Assembly (NCBI RefSeq): GCF_900103825.1
Contig: NZ_FNIF01000013.1
Location: forward strand, 58,924-122,923
From: Paenibacillus sp. yr247
Lineage (GTDB): Bacteria > Bacillota > Bacilli > Paenibacillales > NBRC-103111
Direction of reading: 5' to 3'
Length of the DNA: 64,000 nt
Shown here: positions 35,803-44,871 of the stretch, one piece after another
Position numbering within the stretch: position 1 is the stretch's first letter
Layout of the letters: the number at the start of each line of letters is the position of its first letter
Translations under genes and position numbers: made by a program
Notes under the pieces: model-generated
The model's database searches: none
What the model was told of the DNA's origin: nothing
What the model saw: only the letters and a program-made list of their open reading frames with translations

Positions 35803-37344
35803 TTAAGCCTGCTCCCGGTATTCAGAAGGGGTTTGCCCGTAATGCTTGCGGAACAGCTGGCTAAAATATTTGACATCCTCGTATCCTAGTGATCGCGAAA
35901 TATCGCTAACTTTGACTGACGGATCCTTCAGCATTTCCTTGGCGAGTTCCAGCTTCTGCTTCACCAGAAAATCGATAAAGTTGCTACCGGTTTCCTTTTT
36001 AAAAACCTCGCTAAGATGGCCGGGATGAAGATGCACGTGGCGTGCGGCTTGGACCAAGGTCAGCTTCTGGCTGCCTATATTAGCCCTCACGAAAGAGATG
36101 ACACGCTCTACGTAACCAGTCGGTCCCTTGGACAGGCTCTGCCGGTATACATTCATCACGGCATGCAGGTACTGCTGCAGCGAATCGCGAAGCGTCGTCT
36201 CGCCGTTCTGCTCTCCCCATGAGGTGAAATCAGGAATCCGCGCCTGGCCTGTTTCGGATTCGCTTGCCACCCTCTCTAGCCAGCGAAAACCGGATATCGC
36301 AAGCGATTGAATATACGAAGATAACGAATCGTATGTCGCATCGGGATGCACCAAATACTCGGAAATGCAGGAGCCAATCCATTGGTTAAGCCGCAGCGTA
36401 TCGCCCGACAGCAGCAACTGCGACAGTTCGGATTCTTCTTCGCGAGAGCAGAGCGTTCTCCAGCCCTTACGCGTCTTGATCTGCTCATAACTCCAATTCC
36501 GTTCCTGCACGTACATCGTCCAAAATTTCGAAGCCTGTACCGCGTTCCTGTACGAAATATTCAGCTCATTCCCGCTGTTTACAGGAGTGCCTACTGCACA
36601 ATAAAGGGTGCATTTCAGCAAATGTTCGATTTTGGCAGCTAATGTCCGGTATCGCCCTTCCACACGCCAGCCTTCCTCGACCCTTAATACAACTGCCAGC
36701 ATGGAGGTCATATGCATCGTCTCGCAAGGAATCATCTCGCGCAGCATGTTATCGACCGCAAATTGCAGCAACGGTCTGTTACTGTCCTTATCCCCCCACC
36801 CTGCCGCCCTGATCAAAAGCACCTGAAGCTGCGTCTCTTCCGGCTTTAAGAGCGGAAAGTAGTCGTTAAGCAGATGATTTCCCTCGCTTATGCCTTCCGT
36901 CAGCATTTTTTCAAGCCACCGTTTTCGTATTTCTTTATCTTTCAGAATCGCTTGACTCTGTGTCTCCCACTTATTGCGGATGCGCTGCACGGCACGGTGC
37001 ACGGCTTGAATAATATCTGCCGGCCGGCTTGTTTTCAGCAAATAGTCGCTCACCTCGTTGCGAATCGCCTGTTGCATATATTCAAAGTCATCATAGCCTG
37101 TCAGCATGATGATCTCTACATTAGGCAATAGCACCTTCGCTTCTTTAGCCATCGTCAGTCCGTCTTTTCCGAACATGCGGATATCCGATAGGATCAGGTC
37201 CGGCCTTTCCGCCGGCATCCGCTCCAAAGCCTCCTCAGCGGACTCAGCAGGCGGCAGGAAGGTAAACCCGAGCTGCTTCCAGTCGATAACCTTGGAAAGG
37301 CCTTCCCGAATAATAATTTCATCATCGACGATCATAATTTTCAT
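35803..37344 (-). CDS. YesN-type response regulator with AraC DNA-binding domain
   Basis: This 513-residue protein has a receiver domain at residues 1-120: acidic DDE near position 7, phospho-acceptor Asp in LILSDIRM near residue 55, and conserved Lys in YLLKTSRP. A long helical linker follows. A C-terminal AraC helix-turn-helix pair spans about residues 410-510 (TLVQAARHVHLHPGHLSEVF, then VSDISRSLGYEDVKYFSQLF). AAAGGAG precedes the ATG, which overlaps the 3' end of the histidine-kinase gene by 23 bases. It would activate the binding-protein/permease operon directly downstream; the 136-base gap there is the likely target. Confidence 0.92.
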   Translation of the reverse strand: MKIMIVDDEIIIREGLSKVIDWKQLGFTFLPPAESAEEALERMPAERPDLILSDIRMFGKDGLTMAKEAKVLLPNVEIIMLTGYDDFEYMQQAIRNEVSDYLLKTSRPADIIQAVHRAVQRIRNKWETQSQAILKDKEIRKRWLEKMLTEGISEGNHLLNDYFPLLKPEETQLQVLLIRAAGWGDKDSNRPLLQFAVDNMLREMIPCETMHMTSMLAVVLRVEEGWRVEGRYRTLAAKIEHLLKCTLYCAVGTPVNSGNELNISYRNAVQASKFWTMYVQERNWSYEQIKTRKGWRTLCSREEESELSQLLLSGDTLRLNQWIGSCISEYLVHPDATYDSLSSYIQSLAISGFRWLERVASESETGQARIPDFTSWGEQNGETTLRDSLQQYLHAVMNVYRQSLSKGPTGYVERVISFVRANIGSQKLTLVQAARHVHLHPGHLSEVFKKETGSNFIDFLVKQKLELAKEMLKDPSVKVSDISRSLGYEDVKYFSQLFRKHYGQTPSEYREQA

Positions 37345-39100
37345 GTCTATTCTCCTTTACCGGAATGATGAACGATACCCTGGTTCCCAGATCCTCCTGG
37401 CTTTCAATGGCCAACTCAGCAGAAGGCCCGTAATGGAGCAGAAGCCTCTCATTCACGTTTCGCAGCCCATAGCTTACGAACGGGACACTTGGCTGTTGAT
37501 CCATCGACTGCTGTGTATCAGCGATCAGTTTGTCGAGTACAGACTGCGGCATACCGACGCCGTCATCCAGTACTGAAAAACGAATAACCCTGTCTTCCTT
37601 AACTGCGCTGACATAAATGGTCCCCCTCCGTTTAGCCTTTTGCATGCCGTGAATCATCGCATTTTCCACCAAAGGCTGCAGAAGGAGCTTTAGCATAGGC
37701 AGGTCTTCAATCCGATGGTCAATGTCGAACTCCAGGTCGAATGTATTAGGAAAGCGGATGGATTGAATGACCGCGTAATTTTTGACATGCAAGATTTCTT
37801 GCCCCACGGAGCAATAGTCGTTTCCTTTATTTAAGCTAAATCGGAGAAAATCGCTGAGCGCACCGACCATTTCGGCAATCCGGTGTTCATTGCTTATCAG
37901 CGCGATCCAATGAACAGATGAAAGAGTATTATATAAAAAGTGCGGGTTGATTTGTGCCTGCAGCGCACGGATGTCTGCTTCTTTTTTGCGGCTTTCCATC
38001 TTGATCAGCCGCTCCTTCAGCCTCTTAATATGCTCACCCAGCTGATTGTAGCTGCCGACAAGCTGACCCACTTCATCCGGAGATTCGAACTGATACAGCG
38101 GTATGGGCTCGTTCGGATCGATTCGTACAAGCAGCCGCCGCAGCACCTTTAACGGCTTCGTGACGTGGCGAATGAAAAACAAGTTCAAACCAAACGTCAA
38201 CACGGCCGCCAAGCTTACTGCGCTCCCCGTCAACAGCCAGATGTAGCGATATTCCTCCGTATATAGCTCGTACGGTACAAGACCGACCAGCGTCCAATTC
38301 AGATCCGGTATGCGCTGATAGAGAACCGTCTGTTTATTGTCATCCCTGCCATAGGTAAACGTACCGTGGATCTTCTCCCATGCTGCCGGTTCGGAACCGG
38401 GGAATAGTTCCTCCCAATGCCGGGAGAGCCAGTCCTTCCTGTTCCCCGACATGACGATGCCTTGCGTATCGAGCAGCAGCAAGTCTCCTTCGCCCACGCC
38501 GAAATTCGGCTTATCGAAATAACCGGAAAGCTCTTTCACATTAATACTGATGCATATAAAGCCCAAAGGCTCGAAGTTATTTGTGCTCTTGACAGCGCGT
38601 AAGAAGGAGAACGTATATTCAGGGCCGTTCGTCGAATTCGCCAAATAAAGGGTAGTCCACTTTTTGCCGCTAATATTCCAGTCCTCAATAACCTTGGACA
38701 AATTGGAGAAGTATATATTTTGCGTGTGCAGTGGCATCGTTTTGTTTATGGAATAAATCGAAATATTGGATATATAGGCCTTAGATTGGATGAGATTCGT
38801 CGTTAATGTCAGAATGCGCTCGCGTTCGGGAGAATCATAATCGAAACCGCTCATGTATTGCTGGACGTCCTTATCGCCTGTGAGAAAGATCGACATATCC
38901 TCGACCTCCTGCGTGATAAACCGGACGTTAGTCTGAATGCGACTAAGGGCGTCCATCCCCGTTTGCTTCGTTTTCTCCTCGCTGATGCGGGCCGAAGTGA
39001 AGAAAGAAAATGCCCCGAGTAAAAACAGTGGAATGGTCGTGGACAAAAGTATCATGACGGTAAGCTTCACTTGCAGCGATCTTCTTATATATTGTCGCAT
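37322..39100 (-). CDS. YesM-type sensor histidine kinase
   Basis: About 592 residues. One membrane span lies at residues 10-33 (LTVMILLSTTIPLFLLGAF), followed by a large extracytoplasmic dCache-like sensor, then a second span (WLLTGSAVSLAAVLTFGLN), a HAMP region and the His_kinase domain with INPHFLYNTLSSVHW (phospho-accepting His) and the ATP lid LLLQPLVENAMIHGM. The open frame extends 15 codons upstream, but GGAGG five bases before ATG 39100 sets the start. It sits between a binding-protein gene and its response regulator, an arrangement in which the binding protein presents the sugar to the sensor. Confidence 0.92.
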   Translation of the reverse strand: MRQYIRRSLQVKLTVMILLSTTIPLFLLGAFSFFTSARISEEKTKQTGMDALSRIQTNVRFITQEVEDMSIFLTGDKDVQQYMSGFDYDSPERERILTLTTNLIQSKAYISNISIYSINKTMPLHTQNIYFSNLSKVIEDWNISGKKWTTLYLANSTNGPEYTFSFLRAVKSTNNFEPLGFICISINVKELSGYFDKPNFGVGEGDLLLLDTQGIVMSGNRKDWLSRHWEELFPGSEPAAWEKIHGTFTYGRDDNKQTVLYQRIPDLNWTLVGLVPYELYTEEYRYIWLLTGSAVSLAAVLTFGLNLFFIRHVTKPLKVLRRLLVRIDPNEPIPLYQFESPDEVGQLVGSYNQLGEHIKRLKERLIKMESRKKEADIRALQAQINPHFLYNTLSSVHWIALISNEHRIAEMVGALSDFLRFSLNKGNDYCSVGQEILHVKNYAVIQSIRFPNTFDLEFDIDHRIEDLPMLKLLLQPLVENAMIHGMQKAKRRGTIYVSAVKEDRVIRFSVLDDGVGMPQSVLDKLIADTQQSMDQQPSVPFVSYGLRNVNERLLLHYGPSAELAIESQEDLGTRVSFIIPVKENRHENYDRR

Positions 39101-39122
39101 GGGTTCCTCCGTGTCGCGTTGC

Positions 39123-40460
39123 TCATCGGAATTTGCCAAGCACATTGGCTTGCGTATCTTGCAGCTTCTGGGCTATCGTCCCCGGACTGCCTCCCTTAAA
39201 CAGCTCCTGAATGCCTTCATTGAGCGTTTCCACCGCCGCAGTTGTCAGCTGCGTTTCGTAGGCGGGCAGCAGCTTCACCTTTTTCATGAGGTCATGCAGC
39301 TCAATGAATAACGGGTGTGCAGCCGTACGGTCTACATCGATCCGATAGCTTACCAGCATATGGCCGTTTAAAATTTTCCTTTGTGCTTCAGGACTGGCCA
39401 TCGTGTAAATAAGCTTTAAGGCGGCATCCCTGCGTTCCCCTTCCAGCTTGGCGTTTAACGCAAAGCCTTTTCCCACCACGCCTGAAGTGGCCATAGGCTC
39501 CCCTTTGCCGCCGTGAATCGCGGGAAGCAGCGTAATGTGCGTTGATTCCAGCACATCCTTGGGCGCTTCCGCAATTAAGCTGCCGACAGCCCAGCCCCCT
39601 TCGATAAACATCGCCGCCTGCTTGCGAAAATACATTTGTTCCATCTGTTTGCTGTCGATGAAGCTGAAATTGTCTTGAAACGCTCTGGCGCGAGCCAGCT
39701 GCTGCATTTTTGCAAGCGCATCCATAAATGGCCTGTCGGTAAACTTCGCTCCGCTCTGCGACATCACATCCATGAACCAGCCGGTTCCCGTAATCCGATC
39801 GGCAAGCGTGCTGAAAATACTCGAGGGAGCGACCCAGGCCGATTTGTTGCCGAGCGCAATCGGAATGACTCCATGCTTATTGAATGTGCTGATCGCTTGA
39901 ATCAGTTCTTCCCACGTTTGAGGGATCGGTACACTGTATTGATCAAATATGGCTTGATTGTAAAACACAAGAGACGTAGGAGATATGGTCATCGGCACGG
40001 AATATTTTTTATCCTCTACCGTGAAGGAGTCAAACGATCGCGGCTCAAATCCCTCAGCCCACTTTGAATTCGCTTTCAAAAAATCGTCGATTGGCTGAAT
40101 AAGCCCGCCCCTGACGAATTCCCGTGTCATGGAATCGGGACCGATCAGGAAAACGTCAGGAAGCTCGTCCGCCGCAGCCATCGTCTTGAGCCTCGATCGG
40201 TAGGCATCCGGGATCACGCTTTGCACGCGAAGCTCGATTTGCGGATTATCCTTTTGAAACTGGGAAAGCAGCTCTCTCATGGTGTCCGAGGCTGAATCCT
40301 GCGCTGCCCAATCGTGCCAGACGGTTAGCTTTATTTTTTTCGGTTCAGCGTCTGCTTGTGCTGACGGAACGGGAGAGGCCGCCGATGTGCAGCCTGCAAT
40401 AAGATAACAGATGGCGACCAAAATGAAAATTTTCCAGATTCCGGAAGAAATGTATCTCAT
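39123..40460 (-). CDS. Extracellular solute-binding lipoprotein upstream of the sensor kinase
   Basis: The 445-residue protein has an N-terminal lipoprotein signal (hydrophobic FILVAICYLIAGC, lipidated Cys24) and an SBP family 1 domain starting KIKLTVWHDWAAQDSAS. It lies 22 bases before the histidine-kinase gene and far from the permeases, which have their own binding protein. This suggests that it serves signalling more than transport, giving the YesM-type kinase its ligand. That role is inferred from position. GGGAAGAG lies eight bases before ATG. Confidence 0.88.
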   Translation of the reverse strand: MRYISSGIWKIFILVAICYLIAGCTSAASPVPSAQADAEPKKIKLTVWHDWAAQDSASDTMRELLSQFQKDNPQIELRVQSVIPDAYRSRLKTMAAADELPDVFLIGPDSMTREFVRGGLIQPIDDFLKANSKWAEGFEPRSFDSFTVEDKKYSVPMTISPTSLVFYNQAIFDQYSVPIPQTWEELIQAISTFNKHGVIPIALGNKSAWVAPSSIFSTLADRITGTGWFMDVMSQSGAKFTDRPFMDALAKMQQLARARAFQDNFSFIDSKQMEQMYFRKQAAMFIEGGWAVGSLIAEAPKDVLESTHITLLPAIHGGKGEPMATSGVVGKGFALNAKLEGERRDAALKLIYTMASPEAQRKILNGHMLVSYRIDVDRTAAHPLFIELHDLMKKVKLLPAYETQLTTAAVETLNEGIQELFKGGSPGTIAQKLQDTQANVLGKFR

Positions 40461-40941
40461 GTATCTTACTCTTCCCTTCGTCTTTCAATATACAAAATAT
40501 CTTATCATATTTTCATAGCCGACGGAGTATCGAAACAGCTTATGCGCTTCATCGCGTCCAGTTAACTCGTAAATAAGAAAAACCGTCAGGGAACCCCCGT
40601 GACGGTCCTTTTAAACCGCGAGCCAAATTTCTCAATAAATATGACACCACCACACCCAACCAAGAAATTAGGAATGTTCCCCATTGGAAAAAGAATAAAT
40701 TGATATTCCCCGATCGCCATAATTGTCATCTAGAAAGTGTATGAGAACTACTTATTTAATTCAAGGTGGGCTGCATTTTTTTTAAAGAGGCAAGATGCAG
40801 ATCGAAACTTTCAAGCATCTCGGTCTGTCGCAGTGGTTTCGAGCAACCACAGGCCTCGTGCTATACGTAGAAGTCACTGGTTTAATCAACTTCGAAATGA
40901 TCTTTTGATTTGTATTCGTTGAGAGGAGCGATTCACGGCAT
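40461..40941. other. 480-base divergent intergenic region
   Basis: It separates the minus-strand sensing/ABC operon from the plus-strand MFS gene. Apart from a terminator-like hairpin at 40582-40606 I see no gene. Both flanking genes must have promoters here, but no clean -35/-10 pair stands out on either strand. The AT-rich stretch at 40490-40520 is the likeliest place for the minus-strand promoter. Confidence 0.5.
40582..40606. terminator. Orphan bidirectional terminator-like hairpin
   Basis: ACCGTCA pairs perfectly with TGACGGT around an 11-base loop. On the minus strand TTTTTCTT follows, and on the plus strand CCTTTT. No gene ends next to it on either strand, so it may be left over from a deleted gene. 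Confidence 0.55.
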
Positions 40942-42117
40942 ATGAATAAAATATGGACCAAAAACTTCATCCACATTTCGTTGGCTATGCTTTTATTAGT
41001 TATGGCATTTTATATATTGATTCCGACATTGCCCATATTCATCAAGCAATTAGGCGGGACGGAATCGCAGGTTGGACTCGTCACAGGGATTTTTACTCTT
41101 TCAGCTGTTTTGGTTCGCCCCCTCGTGGGAGGCATGGTAGACCGTTACGGTCGGCGTCCTTTTATGATAGGCGGGTTAATTCTCTTTGCACTTACCATGT
41201 ATTTGTATGATTGGATAGGGGGATTAATTTATCTTGTAGCGTTACGCATGTTTCATGGCGTCAGTTGGGCAATTTCGACCAATTCTATTGCGACTGCAGT
41301 AACTGACATCATTCCGAACAATAGAAGAGGAGAGGGAATGGGATGGTTTGGTATGTTCACAACGTTAGGGATGGCCGTCGGACCGGTTGTCGGCGTGTGG
41401 ATCACAGAGAATTATTCCTTTCACGCTCTTTTTCTGCTGGCTACAGGGTTTGTCATTGCAGCGCTTTTGATAGCATACGTGACAAATATTCCTTTTCAAC
41501 CCCGAAACGTCTCAGGGCCTATATCCTATTTGGATAAATCCGTTTTTCCGACCTCCTTGGTAACATTTTTTATGACGATATCGTTTGGGGGAATTATTAC
41601 ATTTATGCCGCTTTTCGCTGGAACAATAGCTGTTAACTCCGGAACATTTTTTCTGGTTTACGCTGTAACGCTTACCCTCATTCGACCGATAGCAGGGAAG
41701 CTTACAGATCGTTATGGCGAGGCGATCGTCATCATTCCTGCTCTTGGTATGAGCATTGTGGCTACTTTGACGTTGGCAGTTTCTTACGGTCTCTTCGGCG
41801 TACTGGTCTCGGCAGTCCTATATGGCATAGGATTTGGCGCGGCGCAACCGGCTCTGCAAGCCGCTACGATAAACCTTGCGCCGCCTGATAAAAAAGGGAT
41901 CGCCAACGCTTCTTTCTTTACTGCATTCGACTTGGGGATCGGTCTTGGATCCATTCTGTTAGGAGGGGTCTCTCAGTACATGGGTTACCGTGCGCTGTTC
42001 TGCGTTGCCTCGATATCGGGAATTGCGGCCTTGCTTCTTTTTTCAGTGTACGCGAGGGGGTTCCTCAAGAACAGAAAAAACTCGAATAAAGAAAGAATAA
42101 ATCGGTCGCTTAATTGA
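40942..42117 (+). CDS. MFS transporter
   Basis: A 391-residue membrane protein with about twelve hydrophobic segments. The MFS motif A between spans 2 and 3 reads GGMVDRYGRRP, and a repeat of it, GKLTDRYGE, follows in the second half, as expected for the two six-helix bundles. It resembles B. subtilis YwoG-type drug/metabolite exporters, but no substrate can be named. GAGAGGAG lies 13 bases before the ATG, a rather long spacing. It is transcribed alone. The neighbours are an orphan intergenic region and an SDR scrap. Confidence 0.88.
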   Translation: MNKIWTKNFIHISLAMLLLVMAFYILIPTLPIFIKQLGGTESQVGLVTGIFTLSAVLVRPLVGGMVDRYGRRPFMIGGLILFALTMYLYDWIGGLIYLVALRMFHGVSWAISTNSIATAVTDIIPNNRRGEGMGWFGMFTTLGMAVGPVVGVWITENYSFHALFLLATGFVIAALLIAYVTNIPFQPRNVSGPISYLDKSVFPTSLVTFFMTISFGGIITFMPLFAGTIAVNSGTFFLVYAVTLTLIRPIAGKLTDRYGEAIVIIPALGMSIVATLTLAVSYGLFGVLVSAVLYGIGFGAAQPALQAATINLAPPDKKGIANASFFTAFDLGIGLGSILLGGVSQYMGYRALFCVASISGIAALLLFSVYARGFLKNRKNSNKERINRSLN

Positions 42118-42128
42118 ATATAAGTAGC

Positions 42129-42406
42129 ATCTTCTGAAGCATGAAGGTGCAAAGGTCGTTTTAACAGGCCGGAATCAGGCCACGTTAAGCTCGATCAAGA
42201 AGGTTTGCATCACAGCTAATATGCCTGCTGTGGATAATGTTTCGGACATTAGCGACTCCATCGGTATGGAGTGCGATGTTATCGAGGAAGCCATAGTCGA
42301 CCCTAAGACTATGGAGAACGAAGTGGTAGTGCTGCTTTATGGTGATGAAGTAACTCTGTACCCCGGCGAGTACGAGGTAGTAGAGGAAGAGGAAGTATGT
42401 GGATGA
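42129..42406 (+). pseudogene. SDR N-terminal scrap fused to a small acidic ORF
   Basis: The open plus-strand frame begins, without a start codon, LLKHEGAKVVLTGRNQATL, the second beta strand and turn of a short-chain dehydrogenase Rossmann fold. It runs on to MPAVDNVSDIS at ATG 42221 and ends VVVLLYGDEVTLYPGEYEVV then an acidic tail. The SDR scrap has no Gly-rich motif before it. The 61-residue ATG-started part could be a real small acidic protein from another source, but I do not recognise it. It is best read as a junction of two unrelated fragments. Confidence 0.4.
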
Positions 42407-42600
42407 CTGCAAAGGTTCACACGACGTATTGGTTATACAAGCTGAATTTTTCGAAACACAAAAAAATGCCTTCGTATTTCGAAAACCGGTTTTATTTATG
42501 GTACGTCCGAACGTTCATTTCGGATTTCTTTTAATGTAATTACCGCTAATCTGCCCATTTATTGAAATTTTCATTGAATAACTCAAAGAAAATAATACAA

Positions 42601-42628
42601 ACCGGAACCCATTTCTCGGAGTTCCGGT
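42601..42628 (-). terminator. Terminator-like hairpin after the ABC ATPase gene
   Basis: ACCGGAAC pairs with GTTCCGGT over a 12-base loop, 10 bases beyond the ATPase stop on the minus strand. The following sequence TTTGTATTATTTT is T-rich but interrupted. Confidence 0.6.
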
Positions 42629-42638
42629 CTTTTAAATA

Positions 42639-43310
42639 TTAAACATCTGTATACAATCGCCCATCCCGAAAACGCACAATCCGCTTCGCCTGCTGAGCAA
42701 TCAAAATGTCATGCGTAATCAAAATAATCGTCCGTCCTTGTTCATTTAGTCTCTTCAAAATACCCAAAATCTCTACACCCGTTTTCGAATCCAGCGCACC
42801 TGGTTCATCGGCCAGAATGATCGGCGGATTTCCAGCCAACGTTCGGGCAATAGTTGCACGCTGCTGCTGACCGCCGGATAATTCCGAAGGAAAGTGGTTC
42901 TTGCGATCCAGTAAATCCACCGATTCTAATGCCTGCAGAACGTATGGCTCTCTTTCCTTTTTCGTCATTCCCCGATAGATCAAAGGCAACTCCACATTTT
43001 CATACGCACTTAATCTCGGCAGCAAGTTGAAGCTTTGAAAAACGAAGCCAATCTTTTGATTGCGAATCTCAGCAAGCCCAGAATCCTTAAGTAAGTTTAT
43101 TGCTTGACCATCAAGGTCATAAACACCCTTATCTGCGACATCCAAACAACCGATTATGTTCATGAGTGTGGATTTACCAGAACCAGACGGGCCCATGATA
43201 GCCACGAACTCTCCATGTTCAATATCCAACGAGACGTCATCTAACGCTTTAATGGTTCCCTCGCCCATCGTATAATATTTACTGGCATTTTCAATATGAA
43301 TTAAAGTCAT
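42639..43310 (-). CDS. ABC transporter ATP-binding protein, MacB/LolD type, without a partner
   Basis: A 223-residue ATPase with Walker A GPSGSGKST, Q-loop FVFQSFNLLPRL, signature LSGGQQQR, Walker B IILADEPGALDSKTG and H-loop ITHD. The FNLLP and LSGGQQQRATIARTL pattern belongs to the MacB/LolD/FtsE-like export class. The frame extends 27 codons upstream, but GGAGG eight bases before ATG 43310 fixes the start. The Walker B region reads GALDSKTG where GNLDS is usual. Such ATPases normally lie next to a MacB/FtsX permease, and none is present here, so this may be an orphan left by deletion, or its partner is elsewhere. Confidence 0.85.
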   Translation of the reverse strand: MTLIHIENASKYYTMGEGTIKALDDVSLDIEHGEFVAIMGPSGSGKSTLMNIIGCLDVADKGVYDLDGQAINLLKDSGLAEIRNQKIGFVFQSFNLLPRLSAYENVELPLIYRGMTKKEREPYVLQALESVDLLDRKNHFPSELSGGQQQRATIARTLAGNPPIILADEPGALDSKTGVEILGILKRLNEQGRTIILITHDILIAQQAKRIVRFRDGRLYTDV

Positions 43311-43365
43311 GAACTTCACCTCCATTATTTGATCCCAAATAAATGAAGTATGCCATTCATTATCC

Positions 43366-43944
43366 TTACCGCTTCGCCTTATAAAACTCATGATATAGCT
43401 TCATAAGAGCCCTTTTCTCTATCCGCGACACATACGAACGCGAAATCCCCAGCTCCTTCGCAATCTCCCGCTGCGTCCGCTCTTCGCCACCCAGTTCCAA
43501 TCCAAACCTACCCACGACAACCTCTTTCTCACGCTCATCCAATATCTCTAAATTCCGATATATCTTCGACTTCTCTATCTTTAGCTGAACCTTATCCACC
43601 ACATCATCGGCTTCCGTTCCGAGGATATCGATCAACGTAATCTCGTTCCCCTCTTTGTCCGTTCCGATGGGATCGTGCAGCGACACGTCTTTCCGCGTTT
43701 TCTTCAATGAACGCAGATGCATAAGTATCTCGTTCTCGATACATCGAGCCGCAAACGTTGCCAGCTTTGTTCCTTTGTTCGGTGAGAACGACTCGATCGC
43801 CTTAATCAATCCAATCGTCCCGATGGAGATCAAATCCTCTAAATCTTCCCCAGTATTGTCGAATTTTTTGAGGTTGTGAACACGAAGCAACGTAAATGTT
43901 TTATTGCCGTGATGAGCCACCTTGATGAATTGATAATGTTCCAT
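43366..43944 (-). pseudogene. sigK: 5'-truncated sporulation sigma factor, sigma-K type
   Basis: From [18 protein letters not shown] onward the protein matches SigK: region 2 with [19 protein letters not shown], the [16 protein letters not shown] linker and region 4 with [25 protein letters not shown]. It ends at a normal C-terminus. The first 60-70 residues of SigK (pro-sequence, region 1.2 and the NLRLVAHIVKKF helix) are replaced by about 25 unrelated codons after ATG 43944. The 3' part resembles what a skin-like intervening element leaves, but no recombinase gene lies nearby. It is either a pseudogene or the 3' exon of a split sigK. I call it a pseudogene in its present form. Confidence 0.75.
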
Positions 43945-44103
43945 GAAATTATCTGTGTATTTCAGCAGCCAATCTCGATCTTTTTACAAGGTGAACTTAT
44001 AGGTGAGAATGTAATAATTGAATCTCATGATGAAGAAATTGTATTAAGCACCATTGGAGAAAGGTTCGTTAAGGCAAATTGTCAATTTCTTAGTAAAAGA
44101 TAA
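43912..44103 (+). CDS. Small hypothetical protein antisense to the sigK break
   Basis: A 63-codon plus-strand frame (ATG 43912; ATG 43942 is an alternative) that overlaps the foreign 5' end of the sigK fragment. The second half reads [18 protein letters not shown] and [14 protein letters not shown], a balanced, codon-like composition that does not look random. I do not recognise a family, and there is no clear ribosome binding site. Its interest is that it begins exactly where SigK similarity ends. Confidence 0.35.
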   Translation: MSHLDELIMFHEIICVFQQPISIFLQGELIGENVIIESHDEEIVLSTIGERFVKANCQFLSKR

Positions 44104-44189
44104 TTCCAATACCATACTCATAGTCATAGAATATAGTTATCACTAAGAAGAATAAACGTAATAATAAAAGGTCAGTCTGCTGAAGCTGA

Positions 44190-44786
44190 ACTACCTTCAC
44201 TCCAGCCTTGATCATGCTCTTTTCGTTGATATTCCTAAGAGAAAAAATAAGTACCTTTCAGTTCATCGGATTAATCACTTCATTTATAGGTGTCCTGATT
44301 GTTTTGACCAAAGGAAACCCGCTGCTAGTGTTTCATACCCAGTATAACAAGGGCGATGCAATCATGTTTCTGGTCATGTTATCCTGGACAGTCTATTCAT
44401 TACTTGTAAAAAAAGCAAAGGGCATTCCATCTGTTACTTTGGTAGCGATGAGAGCGATTGTTGGTAGTATTCTTATGCTTCCTTTTTTATTTTTGCAACC
44501 ACTTCAGTATGAGAAAGTAACTTCATTCGGCATTATAGGGATTATATATTTGGGGGTATTCCCAGCAGTCGACTCGTTTATCTTTTGGAATCAAGGCATT
44601 AAGGTGTTAGGTGCAGGAAAAGCTGGCATAACCATGAATTTGATTCCTGTTTTTACAGCTATTATTGCGGTTTCCTTAGGTCAGGGCCTGGTGATTTCAC
44701 AAATTGCCGGGGGACTAATTGTGATAATCGGTATGTTACTAACTTCTATAAAACGGAATCAAGAAGTTTCTCCCCAAAAGGTATAA
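44190..44786 (+). pseudogene. EamA/DMT-family transporter, 5'-truncated
   Basis: The frame opens after TGA 44187 with TTFTPALIMLFSLIFLREKIS, the end of the first EamA domain, and then contains the complete second EamA domain (five hydrophobic segments, with FWNQGIKVLGAGKAG near the end). DMT exporters of this family have ten spans over about 300 residues; only about 195 codons remain here. The first TTG/ATG give a product without the first four helices, so it is unlikely to work. No ribosome binding site is seen. Confidence 0.75.
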
Positions 44787-44871
44787 TAGTTAAATCAGCA
44801 TAAAGAAAAGTATAAATAAGCAGAAATTATGTTAAATTAGATAAAAACTTTTTAGTGGGAGGTGCGTTGCA

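Noticed and set aside
40741..40941. Possible leader RNA or T-box upstream of the MFS gene
   Set aside because: I looked for a specifier loop, the T-box sequence and a terminator/antiterminator pair and did not see them.
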